The notes: generated from the letters alone by a model not told the origin. A stretch of DNA of 64,000 nt from Epiperipatus broadwayi (GCA_028023455.1 JAQFVV010000254.1:1302001-1366000), one strand, 5' to 3'. Shown: positions 13,401 through 26,175, counted from the first letter of the stretch. Program-made: numbers and translations.

Positions 13401-13942
13401 CAGTGGTCTTCAACTCTTGGTCTGCAGACCAGTACTGGGTCACAGAAGTTTTTTGCCATCCGTGCTAGACTGGCAGAATAGTTTGTAATAACAAAATAAA
13501 AGTTTAAACTTAATTAATATAAAAAATTTTATTTATTTTTTCATCTCATTTTTACCCAATTAAAAAAAAAAAAACAGAAGGAAAACAAAATCTAATCAAT
13601 CATACATAAATTAATGTGTTTTTCTAGTTATCACAGATGTTTATGGGGGGGGGGGCAAATTAATTTTTTTTTTACTTTTCTAAAAAAATTCAAAATTAAA
13701 AAAAAGTTTTTTTATTATACAAACTCCACATATATATATAATTTCATCGTGTATATTTAACATTGTTGTTTTGATCAGTTATAACAATTATGCTCATCTA
13801 AGGATAAGCAGTTTACATCTTTAAGAAAATTTATCTATAGACTTCTGCCAGTCCACGAAACCTTATCCTTATTTTTGCCGGTCTGTGAAACCTTATCGTT
13901 ATTTTTACCAGTCCGCAGATGTGAAAAAGTTGAAGACCACTG
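13401..13942 (+). mobile_element. hAT-type MITE (non-autonomous DNA transposon)
   Basis: The element is 542 bp. It begins cagtggtcttcaact and ends in the reverse complement agttgaagaccactg. It is flanked by a perfect 8-bp duplication, acttagag, at 13,393-13,400 and 13,943-13,950. The CAGTGGT...-type TIR and 8-bp target duplication are the established signature of the hAT superfamily. Near the right end, a ~28-bp subterminal motif (gtctgtgaaaccttatcgtt) is repeated about three times, as is common for hAT transposase binding sites. There is no transposase ORF. A G11 run and A/T homopolymers lie inside. Confidence 0.9.
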
Positions 13943-15510
13943 ACTTAGAGTATTAGAGAAGATTAAGATAAATATTTTTGTTCGATACAGTTAGAGGGTG
14001 GCTTATATACATCCAGCAAGCATTATGAATGATAATTAGATATTGGTGTAAGAAGAGATAAATATCTAGATTAGATATGACAAAGAAACAAAAATATTGT
14101 AGTTTTATAATATCGTTAAGTGATAAATCCATAACAAAATTAAGAATGAAATAAAGGGAGAGGTCAAATGGCTAATATCATAAAATAAACACAGATAAAA
14201 TGTAATTGGTCATAATATTACAACAAAATTCTTTTACTGGAGACTAAAATGTCAATTCATATATTTTGGTTTTCATCACAATCTACAAAGTGTACTCAAT
14301 AAAAAGAGAGTAATTATTAAAAAAGGTATCAATTGTTTCAGACACATTATTTGATAATACAAGTAGCAAAATTCAATAACTTATAATATTTTATTGTATT
14401 ATTAATTTTTTTTTATGTGGAATAGCTCATTGCAAGTAAGGCGACTATAAATGTGTGAATTTATAAGTATAATATTGTTATATTATATGGTTATATAAAT
14501 TTTTTGTTGTTGTTTCATGTTTATTTATTAATTCTATTACCTTATTAAACTATGTACAAAAGATGTTATTAAAATTAATGTTTTAAAAGTTACACCAAGT
14601 GTTTAAAGTTACATTTTTTATGGGAAATCATCATCACTACACCATCATCAGAGAGTATTAATTGTCATATGCATATTAAACAAAAATATGATTAGAAATT
14701 TTGAAGAATAATTGCTCCAGTATAAGATAATGTATCACAATTATCTAGGTAAATATTTATTAAATTGAATATTAAATTATTGCAAACTGCTATGATCAAT
14801 ATCATTCATCACTCAAATACATTGCAAATGTAGTAAACTATATATTATTAAGAAATCATATTAGTAAGTGTCTAGGTATTCTTATACCATTGGATAAATA
14901 CTTTCATATTTATTTAATGTTAAAGGGTATGTAATCTTGTTAACAGGATAGGTGAATCTCACAATTGTTAATATTGACTAAATATAGTTAAAAAAATGAT
15001 ACCCAGATAAAGTCATAGTATAGCCTAATGTAGGGACTTCTAGGGGTTATCATTCTATTGGCAGGGTATATACACCCTTTTGGCACCCATATACATGGCT
15101 GGATTAAAAAACTAATCATTGATTATCATGATTGATTTCCATAGGAAAATGCCCAACACATTACTTAAATTATTAAGCATATTTGATTGAAATAGGAATT
15201 TGATCTTTGATAACAATATGGGGGAAATTGTAAAGAAATAGGTATGGTTTATGCATTGACAATTTATAGGATGGTTATGAAGATAGTGGTGGAAAAAGAA
15301 AATATGCAACTCGGTTATATGAATTTTAACACTATTGTAAATAAATGATAGTAAACATTGTTTATAAAAAGTAGAATATAATTGATTTAATAGAGTATTT
15401 TGGGGAGTTATTGAGAGTTGAAAATGGCTAGTAGAGATTTTTTATATGAAGTTGAATTAATTCTTGTTTTAAAAAGTTAATATAGTGTGTTAGTGAAAAA
15501 AAAAATTAAA

Positions 15511-17671
15511 ATGAGTAAAACTGAAAATCAAGAAAAGCCAGTAAATATTTGTTCTGTTCAAGAACAAGATTTGAAGAAGATATTGGAATTGGAAATAAGA
15601 ATAGAAAAAGAAAAGGTGGATCGTAGGGAAGTAAGAAAAAGTCTTCACATAAAGTGATAAAAGAAAAAAAGTTGATGAGGTTGAAGAAAAGCAAAATTTT
15701 GATTATTTATTGCCGTTTCTAATGAAAACTGATAAAAAGTCAATAGAAAATAATAAATCTTTAAGTGAAAAGTTAGAAGAAAATAATAAAAAGTCAGAAG
15801 AAAATAATAAAATTTTGACAGAATCATTAAGTGAAAAGTTAAAACAAAATAATGAAAAGTTAAAAGAAAATAATAAATCTTGGAATAAAATGTTAGAAGA
15901 AAATAATGAATCTTTGAGAGAATCTTTAAGTGAAAAGTTAGAGGAAAATAATAAATCTTTAAAAGAAAATAATGAACTACTAAGTGAGAAGTTAGAATTT
16001 ATGAATAAAAGTTATAGTAGAAAATCAGCAAGCCATTAAGTTTATAAAAAGAGATTTAGAGAAAAAAATTGAAGAGTTAAATGAAAATTTTGCAATAAAA
16101 GAGAAAGTTATGGATGTAGTAAAAGAGAAAATAGATGAAAAATTAGAGGACATGATCATAAGAATGTTCAAGCTCTCCAAGTTTAGGTTGAACAAAAGGT
16201 TATCAAAAAATATACAGTTAAAGATGAAATCAACAAGAAAATAGAGCATTTAGATAGAGTTTTAGATAGTAGCATTAAAGGTATTAAGAATTAAATGGAA
16301 TTAATGGAAAGCAAATTTGAATTTATAAAAACTGAAGTAAAAGAAGAAGTTGATAAAAGCACTCTAGAATTTAAAAAAGAGTTGGAGATAGGAATAGAGA
16401 AAAAATACAGGGTATAATAAGATCCAGTAAAATTGAAGATCAAAGATATCAATCTAAAGTAGAAGAAAAATTTAAGAAATTAGAGAAAGAATTAATAGAT
16501 TGAATAGAGAAAAATAAAAAGATAATTGAAAAGAATGATAGTCAAAAAGTAGGGAGTAATATAAACATTGATCAATTGAGAGAGGAGCAAAAGAATTATA
16601 TAGATAGTTTAGCAAAAGAATTATATAGATAGTTTATTTGGTAAAATGAAATTGGAGAATCAGATACTTGATAGTAATCTTAAAATTGAGATTAAAATGG
16701 CCAGAAGGTTTACGAAAGAAAGGTTCTAGTGGAATTTTAAGAGATAAATCTATTGATGAAAACTGTGATAAGATAAACCAGATGGAAGATATTACTAATA
16801 ACAATAGAGAAAAATAAGTACATATTAAGAAGCAGAATCTGGTAGAGGTCCTCAATCAATAAGAGGAGGGATACATACAAATAATTCCATAGCCCTAAGA
16901 TTTATGAAAATAAAACCCTTTAAAGGGGATTATATGGAAAATACTTTAGAATTTCTAAATAATTTGGAGGAATTGTTTTCTTTGTGCCCTATGTCAGAAA
17001 GGGAAAAATTAGCCATTTCAAGTAACTATTTATATGCTGCAGCAAAAGATTGGTGTCAGTCATTTGAAAAACTCATGGTGTATGGAGATTTTAAACACTT
17101 GATATCTGACAAGCAAGATTGTGTTAAATATCATGTGATGCAAGAAAAATATAATGTTAACAAAAGTGGTTATGCAAAGTTTTTTCATAGACTGAAAACT
17201 CTTACTTCTTTCCCTTTGTCGGAAACACAAATCATAAGATTAATTTGATGTAATTTCCCATGTCATGTTGAACAAATTCTCATTGCAGCAGATAAGTATA
17301 TCATTGAAGAGATTACTGAGATTTTAGATGCCTTAGAATTGAGTGAAGGTAACTTAGAAAGGAGAAGTAGAGAGTTTAAGAAAAAAATAAATTATTCAGT
17401 AACTGTGATGGAAGTTAGACCCAATATGCCTCAGAGAGTTGTAAGGAGAGATCCATATTTTGGTGTAAAAGATGGAATTGTTTCTAAGGTAAGAAATCCT
17501 AATATAATGGATAAATTTAGGAGTAAGCTTCTAATTCAGAACAGTCAGCTCTCAAACAGTGGAATTACCACTATTTTGAAGAAAGGGGGTGGGGGTAAAG
17601 TTTTTGATAAATCAATATTAAACTGGAGATGTCTTTGTTTATGTGTTTCTCTATACAAGGGCCTTCAGTGA
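15511..17671 (+). pseudogene. Ty3/gypsy-like gag region (decayed)
   Basis: An ATG at 15,511 opens a frame (MSKTENQEKP...) that breaks within ~50 codons. Downstream are disrupted frames rich in Lys, Glu and Asn. At 15,710-16,039 there is a coiled-coil-like tract of repeated SEKLEENNKSLKENN-type units. At 16,904-17,248 there is a capsid-like block (KPFKGDYMENTLEFLNNLEE ... AAAKDWCQSFEKL), matching the general pattern of retrotransposon gag capsids, where a hydrophobic segment ends in an AxxW motif. A basic segment follows at 17,339-17,671, without a visible CCHC knuckle. Together with the protease and RT downstream, this is the gag half of an LTR retrotransposon, inactive through multiple stops. 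Confidence 0.65.
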
Positions 17672-17712
17672 ATAAAAGAGGGAATAATGTGCAGCTTTTA
17701 AATACATTAGAT

Positions 17713-18050
17713 CTGGACATAGACTACATATTGGTGAGTTAAAAATTGAAGCTTTTATTGACTGTGGAAGTCAAGCCTCCATATTATCAGAATGTATGTA
17801 TGTGAAAATTATAGCTGTACAAGGGGATATCCCATCCCTTCCAGTAAAGCAAATTCAAGTCACTCCAGCAAATGAAAAGAGGACTAAGCTTTTTAACAAG
17901 CAAGTCTTAGTTACCTTTGTTATTAATGGTACTGAATTTGAACATGTGTTTCTCATCATGCCTGGATTAATACATGAAGCCATTATAGGATCTTCATGAT
18001 GATCCATAAGTCTAAAATTGACTTCCAAAATAAAAAATTTTTGTTGTGGA
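17713..18050 (+). pseudogene. Retropepsin-like protease of the gypsy relic
   Basis: An open frame from about 17,713 to 17,999 reads HRLHIGELKIEAFIDCGSQA, the flap-proximal start and active-site loop of a retroviral-type aspartic protease. The usual D-S/T-G is D-C-G here. The frame ends with EAIIGSS, where such proteases have an IIG-type C-terminal motif. After a stop and a frameshift, the sequence SKIDFQNKKF continues the usual protease-to-RT linker. The protease would mature Gag-Pol. The copy is dead because of stops, and the Cys in the active site may be decay or a family variant. Confidence 0.65.
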
Positions 18051-18219
18051 GAAGAAAGGATCAAATTTGAATATGGATCACATAACCTTTCTAGTCATTT
18101 ACTGATATCCATGATACAACAATTGACATTATCATTCAATGTAAAATAGAAAATGTTATAAATGTATTTTTTCTAAAATCCCTGGTATCATAGAAGGATA
18201 TGTTCATTGAGTACAGTTA

Positions 18220-19262
18220 AAAAGTAATGATCCTTTCCAGAAAAAGATATACCTTATCCCATATCAATATCAGGATGATGTACAAAATCAAATAGAATGC
18301 TAGAATGGAAAAATAATTACAAAAATGTTCTTTTTCTTACATTAATCCATTAGTAATTATAAAAAGAAGGATAATTCTATAAGAGTTTGTTTAGATGCTC
18401 ATATGTTAAACCAAATGACAATTCCTGAACATGACATTGAACTCCTTATTAAATTTCAAAATAAGACAATTTTTCTATATTTGATCTTACAGCTAGTTCC
18501 TGGCAGATACCACTACATGAGGATGATCAGTAATATACAGTATTTTATTTTAAGGAACAGTTGTATGTTTTCAGACATATGCCCTTTGGCCTCATTAATA
18601 GTGGAGCTGGCTTGATTAGATGTTTGGATATGGTTTTTTCAAAACAATTGAAAGAAAAAATTATCATGTATGTGGGTGATATAGTTATTGTGTCAGTAGT
18701 ATGAAGAGCATCAGGAATGCTTACAAAGGTTTTTTAAGAGTGTTCCTCCAAAAATATCAAGATAAATTTAGAGAAATACACTATAGCAGAAAAAGAAATT
18801 ACTTTTCTGGGACATTTAGTCAATGAGTATGGTATCCAACCCCATCCAGAAGTGACTATACAGCATTTTCCCATACCTAAATCTGTGAAACAGTTAAAAT
18901 CTTTCTTTGGTCTATGCAACCACTATCATAAGTTTTATGAGAACTTTGCTGGAGACATTTAATATCTTTCTAAATTATTTAAAAAAAGGTGAACAAATGA
19001 CATGAAACCACTGAACATAATAATGAATTTAATAAGATTAAATCGAATTGTCAAAAATACATTATTTTAGCATATCCTGACTTTAGTAAAATATTTTATT
19101 TATAGATAGATAGTAGTCACTATGGACTAGGAGTAGTATGGTGTGAACTTGATAATAATCAGATGCCCCATGCATTATATTTCTTAAGTATGCACTTAAA
19201 AGAGGCAGAGCTAAGAATAACAGCTTATTATATGGGACAGGACCTTATTCTACTAACGCTTT
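18220..19262 (+). pseudogene. Ty3/gypsy-like reverse transcriptase and RNase H (decayed, 3' truncated)
   Basis: RT motifs appear in order across frameshifts: a DLTASSWQIPLHEDD block (about 18,475-18,525), MPFGLINSGAGLIRCLDMVF (from 18,571), a catalytic YVGD where YVDD is expected (about 18,670), then ITFLGHLVNEYGIQPHPEV and LKSFFGLCNHYHKFYENFAG (18,790-18,955). An RNase-H-like DSSHYGLGVVW (about 19,108-19,140) follows, with LKEAELRITAYYMGQDL. This order and these motifs are those of Ty3/gypsy polymerases. The element stops near 19,262 where the tandem unit resumes, so integrase and the 3' LTR are missing. Stops at several positions and the D-to-G change make it inactive. Confidence 0.8.
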
Positions 19263-19595
19263 TCTCATGCTCTCTATGAACTATTGGCCAGTGCCCTTAA
19301 GAAAAGTGTCTGTAATGCTAAACTTAAAATTAAAAATCTAACTATTGCAAACTTAAATAAAACGAAAGCTGATTTGGTGGTATTTATAATTGAATCTCTT
19401 CTCTATAATATTAGTAGCTGTACTTTTAACTGCATCTAACTCTATATCACCATCTAAAATAAATCAACAACAGCTTTAGATATGTAATAGACTAATCATA
19501 TATCATTTTGTACTAAAATGAACCTTCAATGTTAAAATCTATTATTTTTATAACAATAAGATTAATTATTCATTATAACTATCTATATAATTAGT

Positions 19596-19945
19596 ATTTG
19601 AAGTCAGACTTTCAAGCTCCCTACAGTTGTCCATCCCATATTATACAACTGATATGCATGACCATATAAATGTGAAAAAGATAAATGATCTCCAATATTC
19701 ATATTTCCTGCTAAACTACCACTCATAAGTTGGTCCAGATTTATTATCTTAATATCAAACTGAGCACTGATTATATGTATGTGTGGGAGATAATGATCTG
19801 AACCAAATGATGAGTATTCACTAAGCATAAAATATGTATATTGAAGATCATTTATCTTTTTCACATGTATGTAGTCATGTGTATTCGTTGTATAAAATGC
19901 AGTCGATAGCTGTAGGGAGCTTGAAAGTCTGAGTTCAAATGTCTT
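19596..19945. repeat. SSVGPD repeats, copies 2 and 3, as an inverted pair
   Basis: The left copy (19,596 to about 19,748, +) starts tttgaagtcagactttcaag. The right copy (about 19,760-19,945, -) ends cttgaaagtctgagttcaaa. The arms are ~145-180 bp, diverged by several percent and separated by only a few tens of bases, so the RNA or single strand would fold into a long hairpin. They sit inside the unit array. Confidence 0.75.
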
Positions 19946-20349
19946 CTCATGACATTGAGCATTATAGACAATATACTTGGTCTTAAATCTCTATATAAAT
20001 TATTTCAAAGGCTTTTAGATTTTTCCTCTTATATTATTTATAAAGCTACAACTATTAAGTAACACAAATAATATATATTTCTCCAAATTCTGTGTTTGAA
20101 CATTTTTGTTCCCCTACTTATTTTAATATAGTTGATGTAAAACTGTCCTCAAAGAAGTTAAAAGATAGTGTATAATTTAGAGCACTGAGATGTATTTGGG
20201 AAAGATAAACATTAATTAATGCTGCAAGGCTGAAAAAATGGAAGAGTTATGCAAACACTATTTCAACTGAAGTCTATATACTGTTACTGTAGAAAGAAAA
20301 ACTTACAAATTGCCTCATTTTAAAACTGTAATAACTGAAAACCAAGATT

Positions 20350-21840
20350 TAAAAATTAAAAACATTTTAATATTGTGTTGTTGGATGGCTAAAGGTATCA
20401 GCCCACTGGATATACCATCTGTTCTTGAGCAGAATAAAAGCCCAATATACATAGTAATTCGAGGAATTTAACCTGTGTTATGGATATTGGGACACAGGAC
20501 ACTTAATTAGAGCCTGTCCAAAAAGATTATGCACAGAATGTGGGGAAAAATATAGTGGATTCCACAAATGTACAATAATATCAAGCAATCCTTCATTAAT
20601 AAATCAACAATTAGAACTGGAATTACAAGAATCTCATTTAAAAGATAAAGTGTAACCAAATAAGTTACATTATAAGGAAAATAAAGAAACCTTGCATAGT
20701 ACATTTGAAGATGGGACAAATGCAGGTCAAGCTAGAGATACAGCCAAAGAGATAAAGAAACAATCATCACAGGCAGAATTGACCAGTTTCAAATCAATAC
20801 AATCTGAAGAGTCTGAATGCACATTGGAAGAAATTGGTCAATTAAAAAAAGCTAACATATTCAGTGATACTGAACTAAGTGAGAATGGTTCAACTCAAAT
20901 CAGTAAAATAACACAAGGTGCAAGTTTGAAAAGGAAAAATCAGAATGGCTCTGGCTCATAAACTGATGAGCATAGTGTTGTAGGCTCAAACATTGCGCTG
21001 TGTGGTGATCAAGAGGAGAAAACTGAGGGTCTCTCAAGGAGAAAGAGAAAAAGATGGAAAAAGAAGCTGACTCAACATGAGTCAGGGGATAAGATGGAAA
21101 CTGAATCAGAAAGTCAGATAGTCAACGATCCAGAGATAATGGAACATGATATTTTAGCTCATCCCATGATCTTCAAATGTATTGTTGAATTTAAAGGGGC
21201 ATGTCTTTTTGGAAGGGGCATGTATGTAGTGAGAGTGAAGTAGGGTAGGTAATCTCAGAAAAGGCAGATAATCCAGAAGAAAAAATTGATAACATAGAAG
21301 AGCAATGGAGCGATGAGGCTCATAGTGACAGGTCTGGAAGCAGGCAAGGTGAAGTAGCACAGGTTATCTGAGACGAGTCTGATAATCCAGTGGAAAAACT
21401 TGATAACATAGAAGAGCAATGGAGCAATGAGGCTTATAGTGACAGTTCTGAAAGTGAAGAAGTAGATGGCTGTCCAAAGGAAATGCAGCAACAAATTAGT
21501 ACTAGCCCTGTGTGTATTGATGAAATGGAAGAAATCACAGATGATGAAGAAATAAGCTCACAAGAAGAAAATTTTGAAGACTCGGAACAGGAAAGTGATG
21601 GAAATTCAAAAACAGTTTAAAGTATGAATTCCATAGACATGGTTTATACGAAGATATGGCAACATGGATGAAGTTTCAGGATATGTAAATTAAAGAACTT
21701 GGCAATTCAAAGACACATGAATTAATGGAGAAGACTATGGTTTATTGACTGTGATATGATCTCAAGATTTCTTTAAACAAATGTATTTACATCATGTAGC
21801 AGGTGATCAGTCACCTGAATTTTTTTTCTTAATAAAAAAA
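20350..21840 (+). pseudogene. LINE ORF1 (gag-like) fragment with zinc knuckle
   Basis: A segment starting near GISPLDIPSVLEQNKSPIYI (20,397-20,460) leads, after a frame change, into GHLIRACPKRLCTECGEKYS and FHKC (20,490-20,573). This is the CCHC plus C-x2-C knuckle layout of Tx1/L1-type ORF1 proteins. The first knuckle has Tyr where the second Cys is expected. An acidic, Ser-rich tail follows in pieces at 20,692-20,961 and 21,390-21,620, with a ~112-bp internal tandem duplication (gataacatagaagagcaatg at about 21,288 and 21,400). It ends near an aataaaaaaaaaa tract (21,832-21,843). No ORF2 follows. The surrounding unit resumes at both ends, so this is an inserted, internally deleted copy. Confidence 0.6.
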
Positions 21841-23889
21841 AAACTTTTTAATACCTTCAGGAAAAATCGAAAAATCAAAGAATTTTCAAGCAATATAGAT
21901 GGAAAATATTATATATGAGCTATATTAGAAAAAAAGATTCGATATTAAAATATTCATTGAAAAAAATGTATATAATTTTTGAATGATTGATTAGCTGTCC
22001 ATAAGATTTAACAGATTTTATTTTTCAGATAGTCTGTTTGGAATATTTCGTTTTAAACAAACATCAAGCTTACAGCTTTACATAAAATTCAAGAATAATA
22101 ATTTTAAAAAATTCTTCTAATATTTATTTGCAATGACGAAAGCATTTATAATTTAGTTATTTTGAAATAAATCTGAAACATATTATAAATTAGTAAATAA
22201 ATGAGTGATGTGTTAATCAGTTTGGAAGTTGATGAAACGTTACAACACTTAAAGATAGAATAGGGTTCATACAGAAGCAAGAAAAAGTTGTTTTTATTTC
22301 TAAATATTAAGTGGGGTTTTTTTTGTTATGTAATGTAAATAATAGATTCTACTTCCTGATATTTTCTATTTCCCTTACTTCAAAAGAAATACATGCAGAT
22401 AGACACATGCACACACAAAACCTCCTGCAAATTTTCATTTCTTGAAAATAAAATAAAAAAATAAAAAGACAAAAACTAATTTGAAGCAACAATTTAAACG
22501 AAGCCCATTTTGGTATGTTTTTTAAAAGAGCTAAATATAATTATCAGTTGAAGGTAACAGTTTGAATTTGAATGGTACCATTGACTAAAACATGGCTATA
22601 TAGAACACAAAGATTTAAAAGTAATTCAAAGCACGAAAAATAACGATTTCTATTTATTGTAATCTGAAATACTTGGTTCAAAAACTTGAATCTGTCATCA
22701 GAAAAGTAGTAGATTCCTATTTCTAAATATGTTTATGTGACAAACTAAAGATCCCTATAACTACACTATTTTCAATTCAAAATTCAGTTAAATTTTTTTT
22801 ATCAAGCAACCACAACTATTTCGTTAAAACAAGAGATTAAAGTTATTATCGTGTTTAAACCTACAAAAATAAAAAATATATAGTAATAAATATATTATCT
22901 GCATTTAAGATATAGTATTTGTTTCTTTCATACCTTGGTAGCTCCAATTATTGAAATTACAAATTCTTTGCTTTTGTAAAATGCTGGTTTTATTGACATT
23001 CCCATCATCACCAATAAAGTTACCTAATAAAGTTACTCTTTTATAGTGTTTTAAATATTGACAGTTTCAACTAAATAAATGAAGAGTTTCACACTGTCTT
23101 TCTCTCATGACTATTTCAATATAAGAGACATTCTTTTCAATTATTATGGCTTTAAATGATTTTAAAATAAGACTAAACGATCGTCAGTATTAAGGTATGT
23201 GTTTGAGAAAGCAGCCATCAAATCATATGATATGATTGTGAGAAAAGCAATTGACCTTTGACCACATCTGATTATAATTCTAACTTTTTATCTTTCTGAT
23301 TGATATAGAAGTTGAACAAGTCATCAACTAGATATTAATGATATTATCCAATAATGAATATTTCTGTAGTCTAATTTTCACTACACCACTTTCATGCAAG
23401 GTAGGAACTGAATTTTATCCATGTTTAATAAATTGTGGAGGGATGTAATGGACCAACACTCATCAGTTGGTGCAGACCACAATCTCACATATTTTTGTCA
23501 TAGTTCAGTATATATAAATAGCAAATTACTATAGTATAATTGATAAGTGTCAAACTTATTGCCCTCCATAACTTTGAGGCAAACCATTCAAGTATATTAA
23601 GAATTTTTATTAGTCATTCATTAGACTAGATATTATCCACTAATGAATAATGTTTCTGTAGTGTAATTTTCACTTCATCACTCTCTTTCAAGGTAGGGAC
23701 TGATTTTTATCCATTTTTAAGACTTTGTAGTGAGATGTAATATTAAATATATGACTCAATACATGTAAAAAAGATATATGATCCCCAAGATGCACATTTT
23801 ATGATGAAACAGCATTTATCAGTAAGCCCATACCACAGTCTCTTATGCATATCTTCATCATTGTTCAATATATATATATATATATATAT

Positions 23890-24386
23890 ATGCAAAATAT
23901 GTCTTATATATATATATATATATATAAGACATATTTTGCAGGTTCATCTGTGTTAAAAAATTTAAATATTGATATACCAATGTTTCGACTTGATCACACA
24001 ATTCATCTACTGGGTAATAAAAGGTAGAAAGATGGTTGTAGAAGTGCTACAATCACTGATTTGAAAAAAAAAATGTTAAAGTTCCACCAATAGCAAAAAT
24101 GTTAAATTAAGAATGTTTTTTAAAAAAATCTTTCCAAATAGGAAGGAAGTTTGCATGTATCATCTTGCTTATTAATACAATGTGGCCTTTTAAGTATCTC
24201 AATGGCTTCTCTAATTTTGCACTGGTAGAGATTATCACGCCTGGATATGATCCTGGTACTAGAAAAATCAATTTTATGACCTGAATCTATAGTATGGAAT
24301 GAGAGTGCTGATGATGATGAGTGATGTTTAACCACATTAGCATGCTCATCTCTCCTAACACTCTTGAATCTCATGGTGTTTATCAA
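23890..24386 (-). pseudogene. Penelope GIY-YIG endonuclease C-terminus, left copy
   Basis: The minus-strand frame at 24,120-24,386 encodes SSSALSFHTIDSGHKIDFSS followed by DNLYQCKIREAIEILKRP. This corresponds to the C-terminal half of the GIY-YIG nuclease of Penelope-like retroelements (H..TGH.id...KIL.....R.IREAIEI pattern). The N-terminal GVYxI part is absent from this copy because the inverted arm ends at 24,362. Past the stop, the tail reaches a gtttcgacttgatcacacaa block (around 23,983), which is shared with the other copies. Confidence 0.75.
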
Positions 24387-24875
24387 ATCTCATGTGAAAA
24401 TTGTAAAGCTTCTTACATAGATATGAGTAATCATCGCATCAGTGTTAGGAGAGATGAGTATGCTAATGCAGTTAAACAACACTCATCATCATCAGCATTC
24501 TCACTCCATACTATAGATTCAGGTCACAAAATTGATTTTTCTAGTACCAGGATCATATCTGGATGTGATAATCTCTACCAGTGCAAAATTAGAGAAGCCA
24601 TTGAGATACCTAAAAGGCCAGATTGTATCAATAAATGAGATGATACATGCAAACTTCCTCCTATTTGGAAAGATTTTTTTAAAAAACATTCTTAATTTAA
24701 CATTTTGGCTATTGGTGGAACTTTAACATTTTTTTTCAAATCAGTAATTGTAGCACCTCTACAACCATCTTTCTACCTCTTACCACCCAGTAGATGACTT
24801 GTGTGATCAAATCAAAACATTGATATATCAATATTTAAATTTTTTAACATGGATGAACCCACAAAATATGTCTTT
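24363..24875 (+). pseudogene. Penelope GIY-YIG endonuclease, right copy (more complete)
   Basis: A frame from about 24,375 to 24,638 reads GVYQISCENCKASYIDMSNH followed by a SAFSLHTIDSGHKIDF segment and CKIREAIEIPKRPDCINK. The GVY..C..C...YI core, the Arg around HRISVRR and the TGH-like element identify the GIY-YIG nuclease that Penelope-like elements use for target cleavage. The polymerase part is missing, so this is a 5'-truncated copy. The stretch 24,441-24,875 is the right arm of the palindrome. The 78-bp spacer 24,363-24,440 holds the GVY core. Confidence 0.8.
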
Positions 24876-24896
24876 TACATATGCAACCTGTGAAAA

Positions 24897-24939
<43 letters not shown>

Positions 24940-24999
24940 CAATCCCTATCATGTGTGAGAGTGGTGCCATGAAAATTATATTACAGAAATATTATTCAT

Positions 25000-25495
25000 T
25001 CATCATCATCAGCATTCTCACTCCATACTATAGATTCAGGTCATAAAATTGATTTTTCTAGTCAGGATCATATCTGGATGTGATAATCTCTACCAGTGCA
25101 AAATTAGAGAAGCCATTGAGATACCTAAAAGGCCAGATTGTATCAATAAATGAGATGATACATGCAAACTTCCTCCTATTTGGAAAGATTTTTTTAAAAA
25201 ACATTCTTAATTTAACATTTTGGCTATTGGTGGAACTTTAACATTTTTTTCAAATCAGTAATTGTAGCACCTCTACAACCATTTTTCTACCTCTTACCAC
25301 CCAGTAGATGACTTGTGTGATCAAATCAAAACATTGATATATCAATATTTAAATTTTTTAACATGGATGAACCCACAAAATATGTCTTTTACATATGCAA
25401 CCTGTGAAAATTTATATATATATATATATAGAAATCAATCCCTATCATGTGTGAGAGTGGTGCCATGAAAATTATATTACAGAAATATTATTCAT
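25000..25495 (+). pseudogene. Tandem duplicate of the Penelope 3' region
   Basis: Sequence from catcatcatcagcattctca (25,001) to ttacagaaatattattcatt (25,496) repeats 24,483-25,000 in the same orientation with a ~517-bp offset. A 2-bp loss in tctagt(ac)cagg breaks the nuclease frame, and a shorter dinucleotide tract accounts for the smaller total length. Otherwise the copies are nearly identical, so the duplication is recent relative to other decay here. Confidence 0.85.
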
Positions 25496-25621
25496 TATTG
25501 GATAATATCTAGTCTAATGAATGACTAATAAAAATTATTAATATACTTCCATTAAATGATTTATGTCAAAATTATGATACGCAGCAAGTTTGACACTTAT
25601 CAATTATACTGTAGTAATTTG

Positions 25622-25797
<176 letters not shown>

Positions 25798-25800
<3 letters not shown>

Positions 25801-25948
25801 AATACATATTTTCTTCATCCTGTTAAAAACTTTTAATACAATACACTGACGTTTCGACTTGGTCACACAAGCCATCCAAGTCGAAACGTCAGTGTATTGG
25901 TATTAAAAGTTTTTAACACGGATGAACCTGCAAAATATGTATTTTATA
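25798..25948. repeat. Inverted repeat of a Penelope 3' end block
   Basis: The arms 25,798-25,862 and 25,878-25,948 are nearly perfect reverse complements around a ~15-base loop. They contain cactgacgtttcgacttgg and its mirror ccaagtcgaaacgtcagtg. The same block, more diverged, ends the Penelope copies at 23,930-24,010 and 24,780-24,875. Confidence 0.85.
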
Positions 25949-25974
25949 TATTTAACCCGTGCAAATCTTCGTTT

Positions 25975-25975
25975 T

Positions 25976-26016
<41 letters not shown>

Positions 26017-26175
26017 CTATATATATATATACTGAACAATGATAAAGATATGTGAGAGTGTGGTCTGGACCAACTAATGAGTGTTGGTTCAGCATGAAAT
26101 GTGTATCTTGGAAATCGTACATCTTTTTTACATCTTTGATCATATGTATATGATTACATCCCTCCACAAGATGAT
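25975..26175 (-). repeat. (TA)n tract plus SSVGPD repeat, copy 4
   Basis: A (TA)n run at 25,979-26,014 leads into a minus-strand SSVGPD copy (accaactaatgagtgttggt, reverse of the conserved core). It matches 23,740-23,880 on the plus strand over most of its length. Confidence 0.75.

Larger units (their letters stand above)
10780..19262. mobile_element. ~8.5-kb composite insertion within unit copy B
   Basis: Unit copy B can be followed to about 10,775 (taaatatcttgtttggcggt). The next matching part of the unit (tctcatgctctctatgaac, compared with tcccatgcctgctatgaagg at 33,724) resumes at about 19,264. What lies between is absent from the other copies. It contains two small MITE fragments, a hAT-type MITE and a gypsy gag-pol relic. 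I could not find flanking LTRs, so this may be several successive insertions. 11,180-12,215 and 13,950-15,500 hold only AT-rich sequence with no recognisable feature. Confidence 0.45.

Noticed and set aside
15060-15110. A primer-binding site (ttggcaccca) for the gypsy relic
   Set aside because: Only 8-9 bases resemble a known tRNA 3' end pattern, and no LTR boundary could be found upstream.
15506-16855. Minus-strand frames in the gag region
   Set aside because: They are antisense shadows of the Lys/Glu/Asn coiled-coil Gag sequence.
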